A stretch of DNA of 35,889 nucleotides from an uncultured Eubacteriales bacterium. Its GTDB lineage: Bacteria > Bacillota > Clostridia > Lachnospirales > Lachnospiraceae. Both the position numbers and the translations under genes were made by a program. The notes below the pieces were generated by a model. That model did no database searches. It had not been told where the DNA came from and saw nothing but the letters and a program-made list of their open reading frames with translations. This document shows, piece by piece, positions 15,989 to 24,105 of this stretch (position 1 is the first letter of the stretch; the number at the start of each line of letters is the position of its first letter). The stretch lies in contig ONEC01000014.1 in the NCBI GenBank assembly GCA_900316715.1, positions 1-35,889 of the forward strand, in the 5' to 3' direction.

Positions 15989-17149
15989 TTAAAAATTTCC
16001 TCTTTCGACAGGTATACCATTGACTGTCAGGTCATCTGTCATCTCGATTACCAAGCATTTCTTACCGTCAATTATCCTGGTTCCGATAATATCTGTTTTT
16101 CGACTCTTAAGTCTCAGAACCATATTGGCATTCTTAACTTCAAAGTTTCTGAGAGGTGCAACATTCTCAGCGCACAGCTTCTCTTCCACCTTCACAGCCG
16201 GACCTTCTTTAACAGTAAACTGTTCATCAAACTTACTATCAAAGGTTGTAAGCTTTTCAGCAGGTACGCCGCTTTTCTCAAACACATTTCTGACTTCCTG
16301 TTTTTCCAGGAAAATCGTTTCACCAGCCATTTCAGATTTCTTGTTCTCAACTGTTTCGTTCAGATTCTCATGGATTGATAATACAGTTTCAAAACTTGTA
16401 TCTTCTCCAAGAACCTCTGTTACAAACTCAGTAAAGCCTTCCTTCTGCTGTTTGGCCGGAAGTGTAATCGATACATTAAGAACTTTATCCAGCATAGAGT
16501 CCTGTAGATAATCAGATCTTTTTGAAGAGTAAAGAATGGAACCGTCATCTGAACTCCTCTCGTTAAATGCGGGATACAGGAATCCGGTCTCCGGAAGTTC
16601 CACCGCAAATATCTGTCTCATGGTATGTATCTCGCCAAGGTCATCGTCATAGCCAAGACCCGGTTTGGTAAGTTTCATAGGACATATGCTGCATAAGATA
16701 TATTTATAAACTTCGTCAGAAGCATCATCCATCTCTATGCCGTCGGTTGTCATACCCGGAACATCATATGCCTGATATATGAGAAGTATAAGGTAGTTGC
16801 CTACGTAGCTATAATTCTCAATAACCTTGTCATAAAAGATATCAAGTGCATCTTCATCCTTCAGTTCAGACTCTCTGATCTTATTCAGCAGTGCCTTCCC
16901 TGCATTATCAGGATTATCGTCTATAAATGCAGCGTCCATCAGATTCTTTCCAGGTGTACCGGAAAGAGTTCTTCTGAAAATCTCGAGATACTTGTACATT
17001 TCCTCTTCAGGAATGTTTGAAAATCTTTCGTTAAAGGTCTTCACTTTCATCTTCTCGCCGTTAACATAGCAGCCGGCAAGTCTTAAGATGTTGCACTCCT
17101 GAATAGTATCAAACAGTGACTTAATCTCGTTAATCTCTTTCTTAATCAT
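15989..17149 (-). CDS. DUF4317 domain-containing protein
   Basis: This 386-residue soluble protein matches the DUF4317 family as I recall it: KKEINEIKSLF with ILRLAGCYVNGE at the N-terminus, FRRTLSGTPGKNL near 60, the central DASDEVYKYILCSICPMKL near 145, and the closing motif with DGKKCLVIEM and VNGI. The family is common in Lachnospiraceae and has no assigned activity. The ATG has AAGGA upstream at a rather long spacing. It lies 21 bp after the GH120-like gene, so the two are probably co-transcribed; whether they work together is unknown. No convincing terminator follows it. Confidence 0.88.
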   Translation of the reverse strand: MIKKEINEIKSLFDTIQECNILRLAGCYVNGEKMKVKTFNERFSNIPEEEMYKYLEIFRRTLSGTPGKNLMDAAFIDDNPDNAGKALLNKIRESELKDEDALDIFYDKVIENYSYVGNYLILLIYQAYDVPGMTTDGIEMDDASDEVYKYILCSICPMKLTKPGLGYDDDLGEIHTMRQIFAVELPETGFLYPAFNERSSDDGSILYSSKRSDYLQDSMLDKVLNVSITLPAKQQKEGFTEFVTEVLGEDTSFETVLSIHENLNETVENKKSEMAGETIFLEKQEVRNVFEKSGVPAEKLTTFDSKFDEQFTVKEGPAVKVEEKLCAENVAPLRNFEVKNANMVLRLKSRKTDIIGTRIIDGKKCLVIEMTDDLTVNGIPVERGNF

Positions 17150-17170
17150 CGGTTAACTGTTCCTTTAACG

Positions 17171-19132
17171 TCAAATGTTTCGAGGATCGATGGAATAAAC
17201 CTTTGAAAACTCAAGTTCCTTAAGCGGTCCCGGTATTATCTTATTACCGGTCCTCTCTTCTCCCACAATATCAAGTGTTATTCTCTCGTCCTTATCGACC
17301 TTACTTATCTCAGCCGGATCATAAACAAACTTACGGTTTGGATCCATAGGGCCAAAGCTTGGCGGTGTTGTATTAACAGGCTTTAATTCCAGAGTGAGCT
17401 TCTCGGTATCAACTTCGATATCAAACCAGCCTTCACAGCCGGTAATATCAAAACCGTAAAACTCCCGCCATGATTTAAGATCAAGGCATACCTCAGGTGC
17501 CGGATACATAATCCTAAGATCTCCGCCTTTTAACTGATTGACGTAAGCATTGCCTTCTGCCTCGTTATCCTTTGTAGGGAAGCATACCGCACCCACGCCA
17601 CAGTCATAAATTATATTGTCCAGAAGTTTTGCATCTCTCGATGTACCACCTCTGTCACCCGGAACCAGTCGGAATGAAACAGGCTTCGCAAAGTAAGCAT
17701 AGCCACGGCACTTTCCGATGAGGTTATTAACTATATTCAGTCGATCGGTTCCTTCGCCATATATAGCATAACCATTTATGATTCCGTCTTCTTCTAACTT
17801 ATACCAGCCCGATGAACCCGGTTCATCAGGAACTGAAGCTTTGTCATATCTTCCTTCGACATTCCAGAAGATATTGTTATCTATCAGATTAACGCCTTCT
17901 CTGGTGCACTCGATAAAGATTGCTTCTCTCTGCTCGATTCCATCCAGGAAAAGGTTCTGGGTTATTCGATTATTCTTATTGCCACAGTCCAGCCAGAGAT
18001 GATCAGCTCTATATGTTCTCTTGAAGATATTTCTTCTGAAAAGTCCATCTACACTGTTATGGAACTTGAGTCCGGCAGCTTCCCAGGAAAGCTCCATCTT
18101 CTGCCAGCCTGTACCTTCAATCACATTATCTTCGATCAGCATCTTCTGTGCGAACAGTCCTGCGATTCCGCATACGCCCGCATCCTTGATGTGACATCTT
18201 CTGATAACGCTGTAACCTGTGGTTCTTTCAAAATCAAGGTTGTGATGCCAGCACTCATTGCCAATATCTATGGCCACTGCATTTGCCCAGTCAACTGTAC
18301 AGTCTTCGATCACCCAGTGATGACCTCTGTAAGCTGAAATAGCTCCACGCTGTGGAACCGGTGCGCCCATTGCCGCATGACTTGCGGTAATTCCCTTGAC
18401 CTTTATGTATGAGAGATATGGCTTTGTCGGTGCAAAGCACTGTTCTCTTACTGTTATCTCAATCTTATGATCAGCCGGATCCTCATCACCCGGAAGTCTG
18501 AAATGCACTGCCATTCCATTAGCTTCAACCCAGTAAGTTCCTGCCTCACCGCTCATAAAGTTATAAAGTGGAACCTGCTTTAATGGCTTGCCATCACAGA
18601 AGACACATCCTCTTCTGTTCAGGTAAGGTGTCATATCCGTTTTGTCATATTCTATAAAGAGTCTGTCATGTAAAATGTTTACTGCACAGAAAGGATTATA
18701 TCCTCTGAACATATCAGGACTTAACCTGTGGCACCAGATCTTTGCATCCAGGCCTTCAGAACTCGTAGGTCCTCCATGCCCCCAGCGTCTCCAATCAGTA
18801 CTTTCCTCAAAGTCAGTAACTACTTCCGACGCTTTAATTACTACAGTCCCCTTCTCTACTGCTTCGTAGCAGATCATACTGTCCGGTCCATCTCCACCCC
18901 TCATCGGAGATACGAACTCTCTGTACTCACCCGGTGCTATCCAGATATGAGTACCCGGGACAGCTATATCAGCTGCAGCCTGGATAGTCTTAAAAGGCTT
19001 ATCCCTGCTTCCATCGTTGTCATCAGAAGCCGCAGCAGAACTGCCATCAACGAAAAGTTCACTAGTGTACTTTACGTCCTGCTCCCAAAACTCAAATGGT
19101 TTCCCATCTGCCAGGGTACAAACTTGTTTCAT
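17171..19132 (-). CDS. GH120-like beta-xylosidase, right-handed beta-helix protein
   Basis: This 653-residue protein opens with a DUF1565-like stretch (FVDGSS, DKPFKTIQAAADIA near 45-57) and continues as a parallel beta-helix. The order of conserved blocks follows the GH120 beta-xylosidase XylC of Thermoanaerobacterium: YREFVSP near 70, the ITVREQCF block near 226, HAA near 252, WVIEDCTVDWANAVAIDIGNE near 273, LWLDCG near 379 and IFIECT near 405. The residues that act as nucleophile and acid/base in that enzyme correspond here to Asp382 and Glu408. No signal peptide is seen, so it should act in the cytoplasm on imported xylo-oligosaccharides. The exact substrate is inferred. GGAGAAGG precedes the ATG. 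Confidence 0.85.
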   Translation of the reverse strand: MKQVCTLADGKPFEFWEQDVKYTSELFVDGSSAAASDDNDGSRDKPFKTIQAAADIAVPGTHIWIAPGEYREFVSPMRGGDGPDSMICYEAVEKGTVVIKASEVVTDFEESTDWRRWGHGGPTSSEGLDAKIWCHRLSPDMFRGYNPFCAVNILHDRLFIEYDKTDMTPYLNRRGCVFCDGKPLKQVPLYNFMSGEAGTYWVEANGMAVHFRLPGDEDPADHKIEITVREQCFAPTKPYLSYIKVKGITASHAAMGAPVPQRGAISAYRGHHWVIEDCTVDWANAVAIDIGNECWHHNLDFERTTGYSVIRRCHIKDAGVCGIAGLFAQKMLIEDNVIEGTGWQKMELSWEAAGLKFHNSVDGLFRRNIFKRTYRADHLWLDCGNKNNRITQNLFLDGIEQREAIFIECTREGVNLIDNNIFWNVEGRYDKASVPDEPGSSGWYKLEEDGIINGYAIYGEGTDRLNIVNNLIGKCRGYAYFAKPVSFRLVPGDRGGTSRDAKLLDNIIYDCGVGAVCFPTKDNEAEGNAYVNQLKGGDLRIMYPAPEVCLDLKSWREFYGFDITGCEGWFDIEVDTEKLTLELKPVNTTPPSFGPMDPNRKFVYDPAEISKVDKDERITLDIVGEERTGNKIIPGPLKELEFSKVYSIDPRNI

Positions 19133-19179
19133 ATTACCTTCTCCTCTCGTTTTACCCCATACGCCCGTGAACCTTATGT

Positions 19180-19207
19180 ATTATATCAAAAGTTTCATAG
19201 TTATCAA
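19180..19207 (-). promoter_or_regulatory. Promoter of the GH120-like gene
   Basis: On the minus strand TTGATA (19202-19207), a 16-bp spacer and a perfect TATAAT (19180-19185) precede the gene by about 48 bp. An AATCGTTA core, also found in the LacI-type operator at 15797-15812, overlaps the -35 at 19206-19213. Confidence 0.7.
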
Positions 19208-19224
19208 TCGTTATAAGCCATTAT

Positions 19225-19260
19225 CGCAATTTTTGAAAACCCACCGCAAATTTTGAAAAC
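19225..19260 (-). promoter_or_regulatory. Tandem 16-bp direct repeat upstream of the GH120 promoter
   Basis: CGCAATTTTTGAAAAC (19225-19240) and CGCAAATTTTGAAAAC (19245-19260) differ at one position and are 20 bp apart start to start, about two helical turns. They lie 18-53 bp upstream of the -35, the usual place for an AraC-type or similar activator. Confidence 0.55.
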
Positions 19261-19265
19261 TCTTG

Positions 19266-19300
19266 GAAAATTAAAACGCCCTCTGAAATACCGAGGGCGT
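19266..19300 (-). terminator. Rho-independent terminator after the 77-residue protein gene
   Basis: On the minus strand a perfect 8-bp stem (ACGCCCTC with GAGGGCGT), a 9-nt loop and TTTTAATTTTCC follow the gene's stop by 34 nt. Confidence 0.8.
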
Positions 19301-19334
19301 AATGTTATGGTTTTGTCAAAAGCTTATAAGTAAA

Positions 19335-19568
19335 TCACTTACGCTTCAAGCTCGTATACTGGAAATAGTATTCCTTACCGCTGGAAGAATCGGTAACAAC
19401 CACCGAAAGATCCGGAGCTTCTTTTGCTTTACCAGCTGTTACCTTTTTAAGCTTAAACTTGTAAAGACCCATCAACGCCTGATCGATAAATTCCTCAGCT
19501 GCAGCTTTCGGATTCTTCGCAGCCATTGATTTTCCGTCAGAGGTTGACTTGCAAAAATACATTCCCAT
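19335..19568 (-). CDS. Small protein of unknown function, 77 residues
   Basis: I do not recognise this protein. It is basic and soluble-looking, with an Ala/Lys-rich helical part (KNPKAAAEEFIDQALMGL) followed by strand-like segments (PDLSVVVTDSS, KEYYFQYTSL). It has a ribosome site (AGGAAGGG), an extended -10 promoter upstream and a clear terminator downstream, so it is a genuine single-gene unit. The ATG two codons later is an equally possible start. A dyad lies between promoter and gene, hinting at regulation. Confidence 0.75.
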   Translation of the reverse strand: MGMYFCKSTSDGKSMAAKNPKAAAEEFIDQALMGLYKFKLKKVTAGKAKEAPDLSVVVTDSSSGKEYYFQYTSLKRK

Positions 19569-19613
19569 ATGCTTCCCTTCCTCTCACACACTTTTTTAGT
19601 AAAATATAATAAT

Positions 19614-19646
19614 TACCTTTGTGAATTATTTACAAAGATTATACCA
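19614..19646 (-). promoter_or_regulatory. Extended -10 promoter and downstream dyad for the 77-residue protein
   Basis: The minus strand reads TGGTATAAT, with TATAAT at 19638-19643. Just downstream, CTTTGTGAA and TTTACAAAG (19614-19634 on the plus strand) form a nearly perfect dyad with a 3-nt centre, placed at or after the start of transcription like a repressor site. Confidence 0.55.
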
Positions 19647-19693
19647 TTTTTTACCTCTTTTGCCTACCATTATTTGAAAAAAATTGTGAAAAA

Positions 19694-19725
19694 ATGTCAT
19701 ATTTCTTGTATTTTTTTAGAAATAT
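19694..19725 (-). terminator. Weak AT-rich hairpin after the hydrolase gene
   Basis: On the minus strand ATATTTCT and AGAAATAT pair perfectly (8 bp) around an 11-nt A-rich loop, followed by GACATTTTTT. The stem is nearly all A-T, so this is a weak terminator candidate. Confidence 0.35.
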
Positions 19726-19735
19726 TGACCATATT

Positions 19736-20497
19736 TTATGAAAGGTCGAAAAACTCTAAAATATATTTGATTGCGAGGTCCATTTTCAGCGGATCTGTGA
19801 ACCTGTGATCAGCTCCTTCTACGGAAATATACAGGATATTTTTATCATCTGCGAAGTCTGATACCATGTCCGGAGAAACCACTTCATCCTTAGTTCCCTG
19901 AATCAATATAATATTATCTGCATCATCTCCAAAATCATAATCTGACAGATCATGACTCTTTAAATCCTCAAGAAATGCATTTGTTATTTTTATCTTTTTG
20001 TCAAATCCGAGCATGATAGGTTTCCCCTTGGAAAGCAGTCTTCTCTCATCCTCTGTAATCATATGTGAATTTATCACATCATACATTTTTACAGCTGCAC
20101 ATCTGAGTGCAACAGATGCAAATGGATTGCCATGCTCATGAATATACTTAAGAACAAGATATCCTCCAAAGCTTGTTGCATAAGAATACAGTTCTTCTGC
20201 AGAATAGGTCTTCTTTGCATACTCTATCACAAGTCCGAGATACTTATCACAGTCTGAAAGCGCCAGCTGCTTTATGGCATCCTCTCCATGGCATGGCCAG
20301 TCAAAGCTTATAACAGCTATATCCTTATATTTGCTGAGGATTTTCTCTGCAAATTTCTCTGCTGATTTGTTATCTTTATGGCCTCCAAAACCATGACTGA
20401 AAATCACTATACGTTTATAAGTTCTGGCGTCAGTTCCATAGAATTTGCTTCTTATGCTGACCCCTACTTCGTTAATACTGAAATAACTTGTTTTCAT
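19736..20497 (-). CDS. Alpha/beta hydrolase
   Basis: This 253-residue protein has the alpha/beta hydrolase order: oxyanion-hole loop SHGFGGHK near 35, a nucleophile elbow YATSFGGYL with Ser109 (the first Gly of GxSxG is Ala), Asp204 in GTKDE and His231 in GADHRF. This is the general carboxylesterase/peptidase-like group; the substrate is unknown. No signal peptide is seen. The ATG at 20497 has AGGAG 5 nt upstream; the GTG two codons earlier overlaps that site. It follows the unknown membrane protein by 8 bp, so they form an operon. Confidence 0.9.
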   Translation of the reverse strand: MKTSYFSINEVGVSIRSKFYGTDARTYKRIVIFSHGFGGHKDNKSAEKFAEKILSKYKDIAVISFDWPCHGEDAIKQLALSDCDKYLGLVIEYAKKTYSAEELYSYATSFGGYLVLKYIHEHGNPFASVALRCAAVKMYDVINSHMITEDERRLLSKGKPIMLGFDKKIKITNAFLEDLKSHDLSDYDFGDDADNIILIQGTKDEVVSPDMVSDFADDKNILYISVEGADHRFTDPLKMDLAIKYILEFFDLS

Positions 20498-20505
20498 AAT
20501 CACTC

Positions 20506-21480
20506 CTAATGTCCATATGCCATATTGACTCTTAATTGTCTGATAAGCTTTCTTTCCAGATCAAGTTCCGCTTTTGAAAAAATCAGGCTTTCTTCATTTG
20601 TCAGCGCAGCTTCAGCTTCTCTGATAGTCTTATCAGCAAGCTCCGGATTCTTCATGATATAGTACTGATAATAGGCAAGTACCCTTCTACCGTTAGGATC
20701 CATATCCCTTTCAAGTTCATTTCTGATAATATTATAAAACTTCATGGCATTCTGAACATTCTGGTTAATGTAAGTCGAGAAGAACAGAATATGATAATAA
20801 CAACCTGTATAGGCAATATTTTTTGTATATTGATTATACGTCCACAGCATCTGATCCATATCATACATATATGCAGCCAGAAGGTCATAATTCCCTGTTT
20901 CAAGCGCTTTATTGCAGCAGAGACAACTATGTGTAGCGCGAATAGCTTTATTAATATTCTTGTCCCTGATACATGATGGGTCGAGATCCAGTTCACTATA
21001 AGAATCTCCTCCGCATAATTTATCCAATGCAATCTGATTCTTGATCAAAACTCTGCTGTTAGCCGGTTTAGCGTGAAGCACTATAAAGTATATAAGTACC
21101 ACAACAGAAAAAACCAAGCCGCCCTCGATCAAAGCTCTCACGCCCATTGCTTTTTCTGTCAATATCTGATTCCTATATGCAGCTACATGAATAAGAAACA
21201 GAGTCCCATATAGTATCAGCATCGAAAAAATATTAATGATATTCATTTTATAATATCCCTTTTCAGTCACATTTTTTCTGACAACAGAAGCCTCCGGAAA
21301 AACATGAAAATTCTGCATAGACCAATTCATCTTACTATCAGACTGACTTCTTTTCCCCTCCCATGCTAGTATATTAAGTCTATAAAGCTTAGCATCAACG
21401 GTTTTACCAGATAAAATAAACGAAAGGATATTAATATATGACGCAATATAAATTCCTACTAAATTTGCGCAAAAAATCAT
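20506..21480 (-). CDS. Membrane protein of unknown function with helical C-terminal domain
   Basis: I do not recognise this 324-residue protein. Hydrophobic segments lie at about 3-24, 80-102 and 119-136, and the C-terminal 180 residues are helical and rich in Tyr, Asn and Cys, with a weak TPR-like look (NAMKFYNIIRNELERD, ELADKTIREAEAAL). The ATG at 21480 has GAGG 6 nt upstream; the GTG at 21495 does not. It lies before the alpha/beta hydrolase gene and behind the terminator of the ABC-2 operon, so it begins a separate two-gene unit, though no clear promoter is visible. Confidence 0.7.
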   Translation of the reverse strand: MIFCANLVGIYIASYINILSFILSGKTVDAKLYRLNILAWEGKRSQSDSKMNWSMQNFHVFPEASVVRKNVTEKGYYKMNIINIFSMLILYGTLFLIHVAAYRNQILTEKAMGVRALIEGGLVFSVVVLIYFIVLHAKPANSRVLIKNQIALDKLCGGDSYSELDLDPSCIRDKNINKAIRATHSCLCCNKALETGNYDLLAAYMYDMDQMLWTYNQYTKNIAYTGCYYHILFFSTYINQNVQNAMKFYNIIRNELERDMDPNGRRVLAYYQYYIMKNPELADKTIREAEAALTNEESLIFSKAELDLERKLIRQLRVNMAYGH

Positions 21481-21512
21481 TTCTGACCTCACCACAATTC
21501 AAAATCATATAT

Positions 21513-21545
21513 CAAAAATCCGGCACCACCACATGTGATGCCGGA
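21513..21545 (-). terminator. Rho-independent terminator of the ABC-2 exporter operon
   Basis: On the minus strand an 11-bp stem (TCCGGCATCAC with GTGGTGCCGGA, one wobble) with a 5-nt loop is followed by TTTTTGAT. It begins 6 nt after the permease stop codon. Confidence 0.85.
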
Positions 21546-21551
21546 CATAAA

Positions 21552-22700
21552 TTATATCATAAAGACTAACGCAGCTTCAAGAACGAGAACCCCTGGAACT
21601 ATATACTTTCTTGGATGGTGCCAGAGATCAGGTTCTGCCTTCCACTTGGTAAGAGTAAACTTATCCTCAAGGATTACATTTGCTATGGCTGCCTCAAGCG
21701 AAAAGATCGGCGCCAGTATAATCGGCCTGATAAGGATTCCTCCCCTTATGGTAAAGAGTGCTCCCAGGAAAAGTGCGTAACAGATAATATAAAAAACAAA
21801 CAGGAATACTGCATACGGTACAAAAAACGCCTCAACCTTATTAGGCATTGATTCAAGCTTGTTTTTAAGAGTTCTGCTGGAGCTCACTATAGTACCGATC
21901 TGTGTGTTGATGACTATCAGTCCCATAGACATTCCTATGGTCATCGGAACACCCGACTTCTCGCCATTCCATGCAAAGAATACACCAAATGCCATAAGAA
22001 AAAGGCTGCTTACAAATGCACTTTTATTGATCAGCAGATATCTCATGAGATACCTTGGAACCAGGAACTTCGGTGCTTGGGAGTATTCCTCTCTGCTGCG
22101 TACTCTTTTGCTTTTAGACACTTCCACCACACGGAAATCATCCATTGATGAGAATAAAATGAGTACACAGACAATTATATCTGCCGCTGCAAGACCGGCA
22201 ACAGCTATCATTCCCTTAGGAAGAAGAAATGCCATAGCCACGCCTGCCGCACATATAAGAACAGAGACAATCGGAGCCCTCTTTTTATATGCGACCATAC
22301 ACATAACTCCAAACAATGCGTATAGGAAAGAAAGGCCGATCAGCACACCATCTAGTATGGTCAGCTTTGCAAATGCTATAAGGAGTCCGATAACTATTGA
22401 TGTTTTAGTAAAAAGCGTATATAAACCGATAACAGCCGCATATTCAATAAGCGATTTCCTGTCATCATACGGCATAGCAAAAAAGCCTTTCAGATATTTT
22501 GCATTATCCCTGGATGTAACACTCTGAAACACAATAATCCCTGCCGAACAGAGCATCGTGATAATAAGAACACTCTGTGCCATAGAAAATTTTACGTCAA
22601 GTCCCGACAATCCTCCTGCCATAACGCCGGCGATCATTATTCCTTGAATGATACCTCTATATCTTTCGCCAAAAAGTTTTCTGGATAAGAGCTTATACAT
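21552..22700 (-). CDS. ABC-2-type exporter permease
   Basis: This 382-residue protein has about ten hydrophobic helices and no clear soluble domain, the usual form of the membrane half of a small ABC exporter. The ATG at 22700 has AGGAGG 8 nt upstream and lies 1 bp after the ATPase stop, showing tight coupling. A longer frame starting at 22775 would overlap the ATPase gene by 74 bp and has no ribosome site, so I rejected it. With the ATPase, the XRE regulator and the small membrane protein it makes one operon. The exported substrate is unknown; peptides or antimicrobials are usual for this layout. Confidence 0.85.
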   Translation of the reverse strand: MYKLLSRKLFGERYRGIIQGIMIAGVMAGGLSGLDVKFSMAQSVLIITMLCSAGIIVFQSVTSRDNAKYLKGFFAMPYDDRKSLIEYAAVIGLYTLFTKTSIVIGLLIAFAKLTILDGVLIGLSFLYALFGVMCMVAYKKRAPIVSVLICAAGVAMAFLLPKGMIAVAGLAAADIIVCVLILFSSMDDFRVVEVSKSKRVRSREEYSQAPKFLVPRYLMRYLLINKSAFVSSLFLMAFGVFFAWNGEKSGVPMTIGMSMGLIVINTQIGTIVSSSRTLKNKLESMPNKVEAFFVPYAVFLFVFYIICYALFLGALFTIRGGILIRPIILAPIFSLEAAIANVILEDKFTLTKWKAEPDLWHHPRKYIVPGVLVLEAALVFMI

Positions 22701-22701
22701 T

Positions 22702-23430
22702 TTACTGTCCTCCTGCTCCCATCTCAGCAGCATCTGTTTCAAGAGATGCTCTGATGTTTTCAGCAGTGATCTCACTTCCGGAATATGTCTTTGCTATAAC
22801 TCCTTCTTCAAGAACAAGCACCTTATCAGAGGTAAGTGTTACACTTTCCAGAATATGAGAAGAGAATAACACCGTACCATATTTCTTATAATCAGATATC
22901 AGTGAATACAGTGTTTCTGTACTGTTGAAGTCCAGTCCGTTAACCGGTTCATCCAGAAGCAGAAATTCAGGACGAAGCGCGAAGCCTGCTATAAGATAAG
23001 CCTTACGGCGATTACCAAGAGAAAGATCTTTGATAAGTTTCGGGCGATGTTCCTCAAATCCAAAACGTTCTACCAGTTCATTTATATATTCCGGATTCTG
23101 AGTCTTCTTATATGCTTTAAAAACATATGCTATATATTCGTCAAATGTAAAGTATCCGAAGGACTCATCTTCCGAGAATACGATATATCTCTGCATCTTA
23201 AAGTTTTTGTCTGTAAAGCGGGCAGCCTTGCCGTCCATCTCTATCCCGGATGTTTCATAGCCCGGATGAAGACCACAGATTACATTCATAAGTGTAGTCT
23301 TACCTGCACCATTTAATCCTATCAGACCTATAACACTATTCTTCTCTAAGACGAGATCCAGTCCCTTCAGAACAGGACTCCCCTCTGTGTACCAAGCCTT
23401 TAAAGACTTGATGTTAAGTAACTCATTCAT
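22702..23430 (-). CDS. ABC transporter ATP-binding protein (ABC-2 exporter)
   Basis: This 242-residue ATPase has Walker A GLNGAGKTT at 38-46, a signature LSLGNRRK in place of LSGGQ, Walker B FLLLDEP and an SSHILE switch His. The degenerate signature is common in exporters of this type. The ATG at 23430 has AAGGAG upstream; the longer frame to 23514 would run into the XRE gene. It powers the adjacent permease. The gene order is small membrane protein, XRE, ATPase, permease. Confidence 0.92.
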   Translation of the reverse strand: MNELLNIKSLKAWYTEGSPVLKGLDLVLEKNSVIGLIGLNGAGKTTLMNVICGLHPGYETSGIEMDGKAARFTDKNFKMQRYIVFSEDESFGYFTFDEYIAYVFKAYKKTQNPEYINELVERFGFEEHRPKLIKDLSLGNRRKAYLIAGFALRPEFLLLDEPVNGLDFNSTETLYSLISDYKKYGTVLFSSHILESVTLTSDKVLVLEEGVIAKTYSGSEITAENIRASLETDAAEMGAGGQ

Positions 23431-23455
23431 TTTCAAAACTCCTTCACTAATGTTT

Positions 23456-23662
23456 CTAAAAATAAAACAGCTCTTCGAATTTCTTATCAAGAGCAATACA
23501 TATAACAAGCGCAAGCTTAGCTGTCGGACTGAACTGTCCGGTTTCTATGGAACTTATGGTATTACGGGATACGCCTACCATCTGTGCAAGCTGCGCCTGG
23601 GATATTCCCTGTGCCGTTCTTGCTTCTTTCAAACGATTCTTTAGTACAAGATTATCTTCCAT
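23456..23662 (-). CDS. XRE-family HTH regulator (68 residues)
   Basis: This protein is almost only a helix-turn-helix domain: RLKEARTAQGISQAQLAQMV, then GVSRNTISSIETGQFSPT at about 9-45, ending LFYF. It is the YozG-like small repressor often found in front of ABC-2 exporters. The ATG has AGGGG upstream, 6 bp after the preceding gene. The two palindromes over the operon promoter are its likely binding sites, so it probably represses its own operon. Confidence 0.92.
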   Translation of the reverse strand: MEDNLVLKNRLKEARTAQGISQAQLAQMVGVSRNTISSIETGQFSPTAKLALVICIALDKKFEELFYF

Positions 23663-23668
23663 AGGCTG

Positions 23669-23992
23669 TCACCCCTGAAATAACCGGTATATATAAATAC
23701 CGAGAAAAACCGCAGCAATAACAAGCTCTGCTATTCCGAATATAAGCTCATAAATCTTCTTCAGCTTTTTATACTTCATAACAAGCATGGTACCGGTCAT
23801 AGCCAGAAAAACAGCCCATAGATCAAAACGTGTATTATCTTTAAACACGCCCTCAAGGATCATTATCAGGCCGCATACTGCTGCTCCGACTGCACATGCC
23901 GTCTGCCCTGACTTATAGAACACAGACTGCTCCATCTCATCTCTTGTTTTATTATCTGCACGGCTTTTAGCCAAAATCTCTTCTTTCGTCAT
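23669..23992 (-). CDS. Small membrane protein of the DUF6442 type
   Basis: This 107-residue protein has a charged N-terminus (TKEEILAKSRADNKTRDEMEQ) and three hydrophobic segments at about 30-46, 53-70 and 80-100. I think it belongs to the DUF6442-like family that accompanies small XRE regulators and ABC-2 exporters; this rests on the N-terminal pattern and gene order. The ATG at 23992 has GGAGG 8 nt upstream. It is the first gene after the operon promoter. Its role is unknown; an accessory or signalling subunit is possible. Confidence 0.75.
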   Translation of the reverse strand: MTKEEILAKSRADNKTRDEMEQSVFYKSGQTACAVGAAVCGLIMILEGVFKDNTRFDLWAVFLAMTGTMLVMKYKKLKKIYELIFGIAELVIAAVFLGIYIYRLFQG

Positions 23993-24016
23993 AAGGATTC
24001 CTCCAATACAAAAAAT

Positions 24017-24066
24017 GACAAGCAAACTTGGCAAGGCATATTATATCAATGCCAAGTTTACTTGTC
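24017..24066. promoter_or_regulatory. Paired XRE operator palindromes over the promoter
   Basis: CAAGTTTACTTG (24053-24064) is a perfect 12-bp palindrome overlapping the -35, and CAAGCAAACTTG (24019-24030) is a one-mismatch copy downstream of the -10. Together they form a larger inverted repeat with 17-bp arms (24017-24033 and 24050-24066). The dimer-sized sites fit the XRE protein of the operon. Confidence 0.75.
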
Positions 24067-24068
24067 AA
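24040..24068 (-). promoter_or_regulatory. Consensus promoter of the XRE/ABC-2 operon
   Basis: The minus strand has TTGACA (24063-24068), a 17-bp spacer and TATAAT (24040-24045), all perfect matches, about 50 bp upstream of the first gene. Such a strong promoter usually needs a repressor, which fits the palindromes around it. Confidence 0.9.
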
Positions 24069-24105
24069 TATATGGGAGCTTTTTTAACAGAGTTTATCTA
24101 TAACT

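Noticed and set aside
21859-22527. A 222-residue plus-strand frame
   Set aside because: It is antisense to the ABC-2 permease, with no ribosome site and no recognisable domain.
22701-22775. Longer N-terminus for the ABC-2 permease
   Set aside because: It would overlap the ATPase gene by 74 bp, whereas an AGGAGG-preceded ATG lies at 22700.
24069-24105. Terminator after the FtsX-type permease
   Set aside because: There is a short T-run on the plus strand but no GC-containing stem on the minus strand.
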